This document shows positions 5,306-6,140 of a stretch of 6,140 bases of DNA, piece after piece (the stretch's first letter is position 1; each line of letters begins with the position of its first letter). The stretch is from assembly GCA_023150215.1 (NCBI GenBank), contig JAKLLJ010000209.1, forward strand, positions 1 to 6,140, in the 5' to 3' direction. Made by a program: the position numbers and the translations under genes. The DNA is from Thauera sp. (GTDB lineage Bacteria; Pseudomonadota; Gammaproteobacteria; Burkholderiales; Rhodocyclaceae). A model generated the notes under the pieces. The model saw nothing but the letters and a program-made list of their open reading frames with translations, was not told the origin of the DNA and made no database searches.

Positions 5306-6140
5306 TCACTGCGCGACGGTCTGCAAGGCCCACATGTCGCGATACAGCCCTCCAGAGCGCAGGAGTTCGTCGTGGGAGCCGCGCTCGATGATCCGCCCCT
5401 GCGCGAGCAGAAGTATCTGGTCGGCGTGTTGGATGGTGTGCAGCCGATGGGCGATCACGATGACGGTGCGCCCTTTGATCAGGCGCGAGATCGCCTCTTG
5501 TATCTCATGCTGCGCTTCCGGATCCACCGAGGCGGTGGCCTCGTCGAGCAGCAGCACAGGGGCGTCCTTCAGCAGGGCGCGCGCGATGGAGATCCGTTGG
5601 CGCTGGCCGCCGGAGAGGCGCTGGCCGTTCTCGCCGATGGGGGTTTCATAACCCTGTGGGAGCCGCCCGATGAACTCGTCGCACCAGGCGGCACGGCAGG
5701 CGGCCATCACCTCGGTGTCGGTGGCGTCGGGGCGGCCGATACGCACGTTTTCCAGGACGCTGCCGTCGAATAGCTGGACGTCCTGGAAAACGAAGCTCAG
5801 GTGGTCGTAGAGCCGGTCCGGACCTAGGTCGCGGAGGTCGACGCCACCGAGGGTGATCCGGCCCTCCTGTGGATCGAAGAAGCGGGCCAGGAGGTGCAGC
5901 AGGGTGCTCTTGCCACCGCCCGAGGGGCCGACCACGGCGACGATACAGCCTTGGGGGGCGCGGAAGGAGACTTCCCTGAGGACCCACTCGGTGCCGGTGT
6001 CATAACGAAAGCCGACGCCCTCGAACGCTACCTCGAACCCGTCGGGCTCGGCCGGTATTGGGGACTCGGGGAGCGGTGGGCGCTCGAGCAGGGCCTGAAC
6101 GCGGGCCTCGCTCCGGGCCATGGCGCGCAGCTCCGTGAGA
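5306..6140 (-). CDS. ABC transporter, C-terminal ATP-binding domain of a fused permease/ATPase (5' end beyond window)
   Basis: The last ~277 residues of an ABC exporter-type protein; the frame stays open through base 6140, so the membrane domain lies outside. Counting from the in-frame Met at 6121: an aromatic A-loop Tyr40 (FRYDTG), Walker A GPSGGGKST at 65-73, Q-loop Gln113 (FVFQD), signature LSGGQ at 169-173, Walker B VLLLDE at 189-194 with catalytic Glu194, D-loop SVD at 198-200, and switch His225 (IVIAHRLHT). All catalytic elements are intact. The lead-in LTELRAMARSEARVQALLERPPLPE is typical of the linker after the last membrane helix, so Met 6121 is internal and not the start. Overall it recalls the YbtP/YbtQ/IrtA/IrtB group of siderophore-related transporters and MsbA-like exporters, but the substrate cannot be told. 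It ends 64 bp before ihfB and is probably cargo if this is an ICE. Confidence 0.93.
   Translation of the reverse strand, partial: LTELRAMARSEARVQALLERPPLPESPIPAEPDGFEVAFEGVGFRYDTGTEWVLREVSFRAPQGCIVAVVGPSGGGKSTLLHLLARFFDPQEGRITLGGVDLRDLGPDRLYDHLSFVFQDVQLFDGSVLENVRIGRPDATDTEVMAACRAAWCDEFIGRLPQGYETPIGENGQRLSGGQRQRISIARALLKDAPVLLLDEATASVDPEAQHEIQEAISRLIKGRTVIVIAHRLHTIQHADQILLLAQGRIIERGSHDELLRSGGLYRDMWALQTVAQ

Noticed and set aside
6119..6121. ATG 6121 as the start of a stand-alone ABC ATPase
   Set aside because: No ribosome site precedes it and the frame continues with LTELRA, the usual end of an exporter membrane domain, so the protein extends beyond the window.

Overview
The window is GC-rich proteobacterial DNA in which every supported gene lies on the minus strand, so the biological reading order runs from base 6140 down to base 1. 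The largest part (4625 down to 1) is a block of a conjugation gene cluster of the type carried by integrative and conjugative elements (ICEs) related to the Pseudomonas fluorescens PFGI-1, clc and SXT groups. The order is PilL-type lipoprotein, a membrane-anchored coiled-coil protein, a TIGR03759/PFL_4693-type periplasmic protein with a CPAC motif, a lytic transglycosylase, a TIGR03765/PFL_4695-type secreted protein, and the coupling ATPase TraD, which is cut by the window edge. This order matches the conserved core of those elements. The genes are packed tightly: three junctions are ATGA stop/start overlaps, one is a 19-bp overlap and one is a 10-bp gap, which suggests a single translationally coupled operon.

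Upstream of the operon is a 301-bp gene-free stretch (4626-4926). It holds three structures. Two perfect, interlocked inverted repeats sit directly before the pilL start codon; in the mRNA they would form either a pseudoknot or two mutually exclusive hairpins covering the ribosome-binding region. A consensus DnaA box lies in a near-perfect palindrome. A hairpin followed by five Ts may be a terminator.

Before that lies ihfB (5241-4927), encoding a complete beta subunit of integration host factor. Its extended -10 promoter sits so close to the start codon that the mRNA is probably leaderless. The end of an ABC-transporter gene (6140-5306), with a complete ATP-binding domain, comes first. Finding ihfB after an ABC transporter and beside a conjugation operon, instead of after rpsA, suggests an element-borne or relocated copy. 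From memory, the IhfB sequence looks closest to betaproteobacterial versions, so a beta- or gammaproteobacterial host is likely, but the species cannot be fixed from this window.

A plausible working model is as follows. The PilL-type lipoprotein, coiled-coil protein, CPAC protein, transglycosylase and PFL_4695 protein help build or open the envelope for the transfer apparatus. TraD delivers DNA to the channel. IHF-beta could serve the element's own recombination or transfer steps. The ABC transporter looks like cargo. No integrase, att site, tRNA or relaxase is visible, so the element boundaries are outside the window or cannot be seen.
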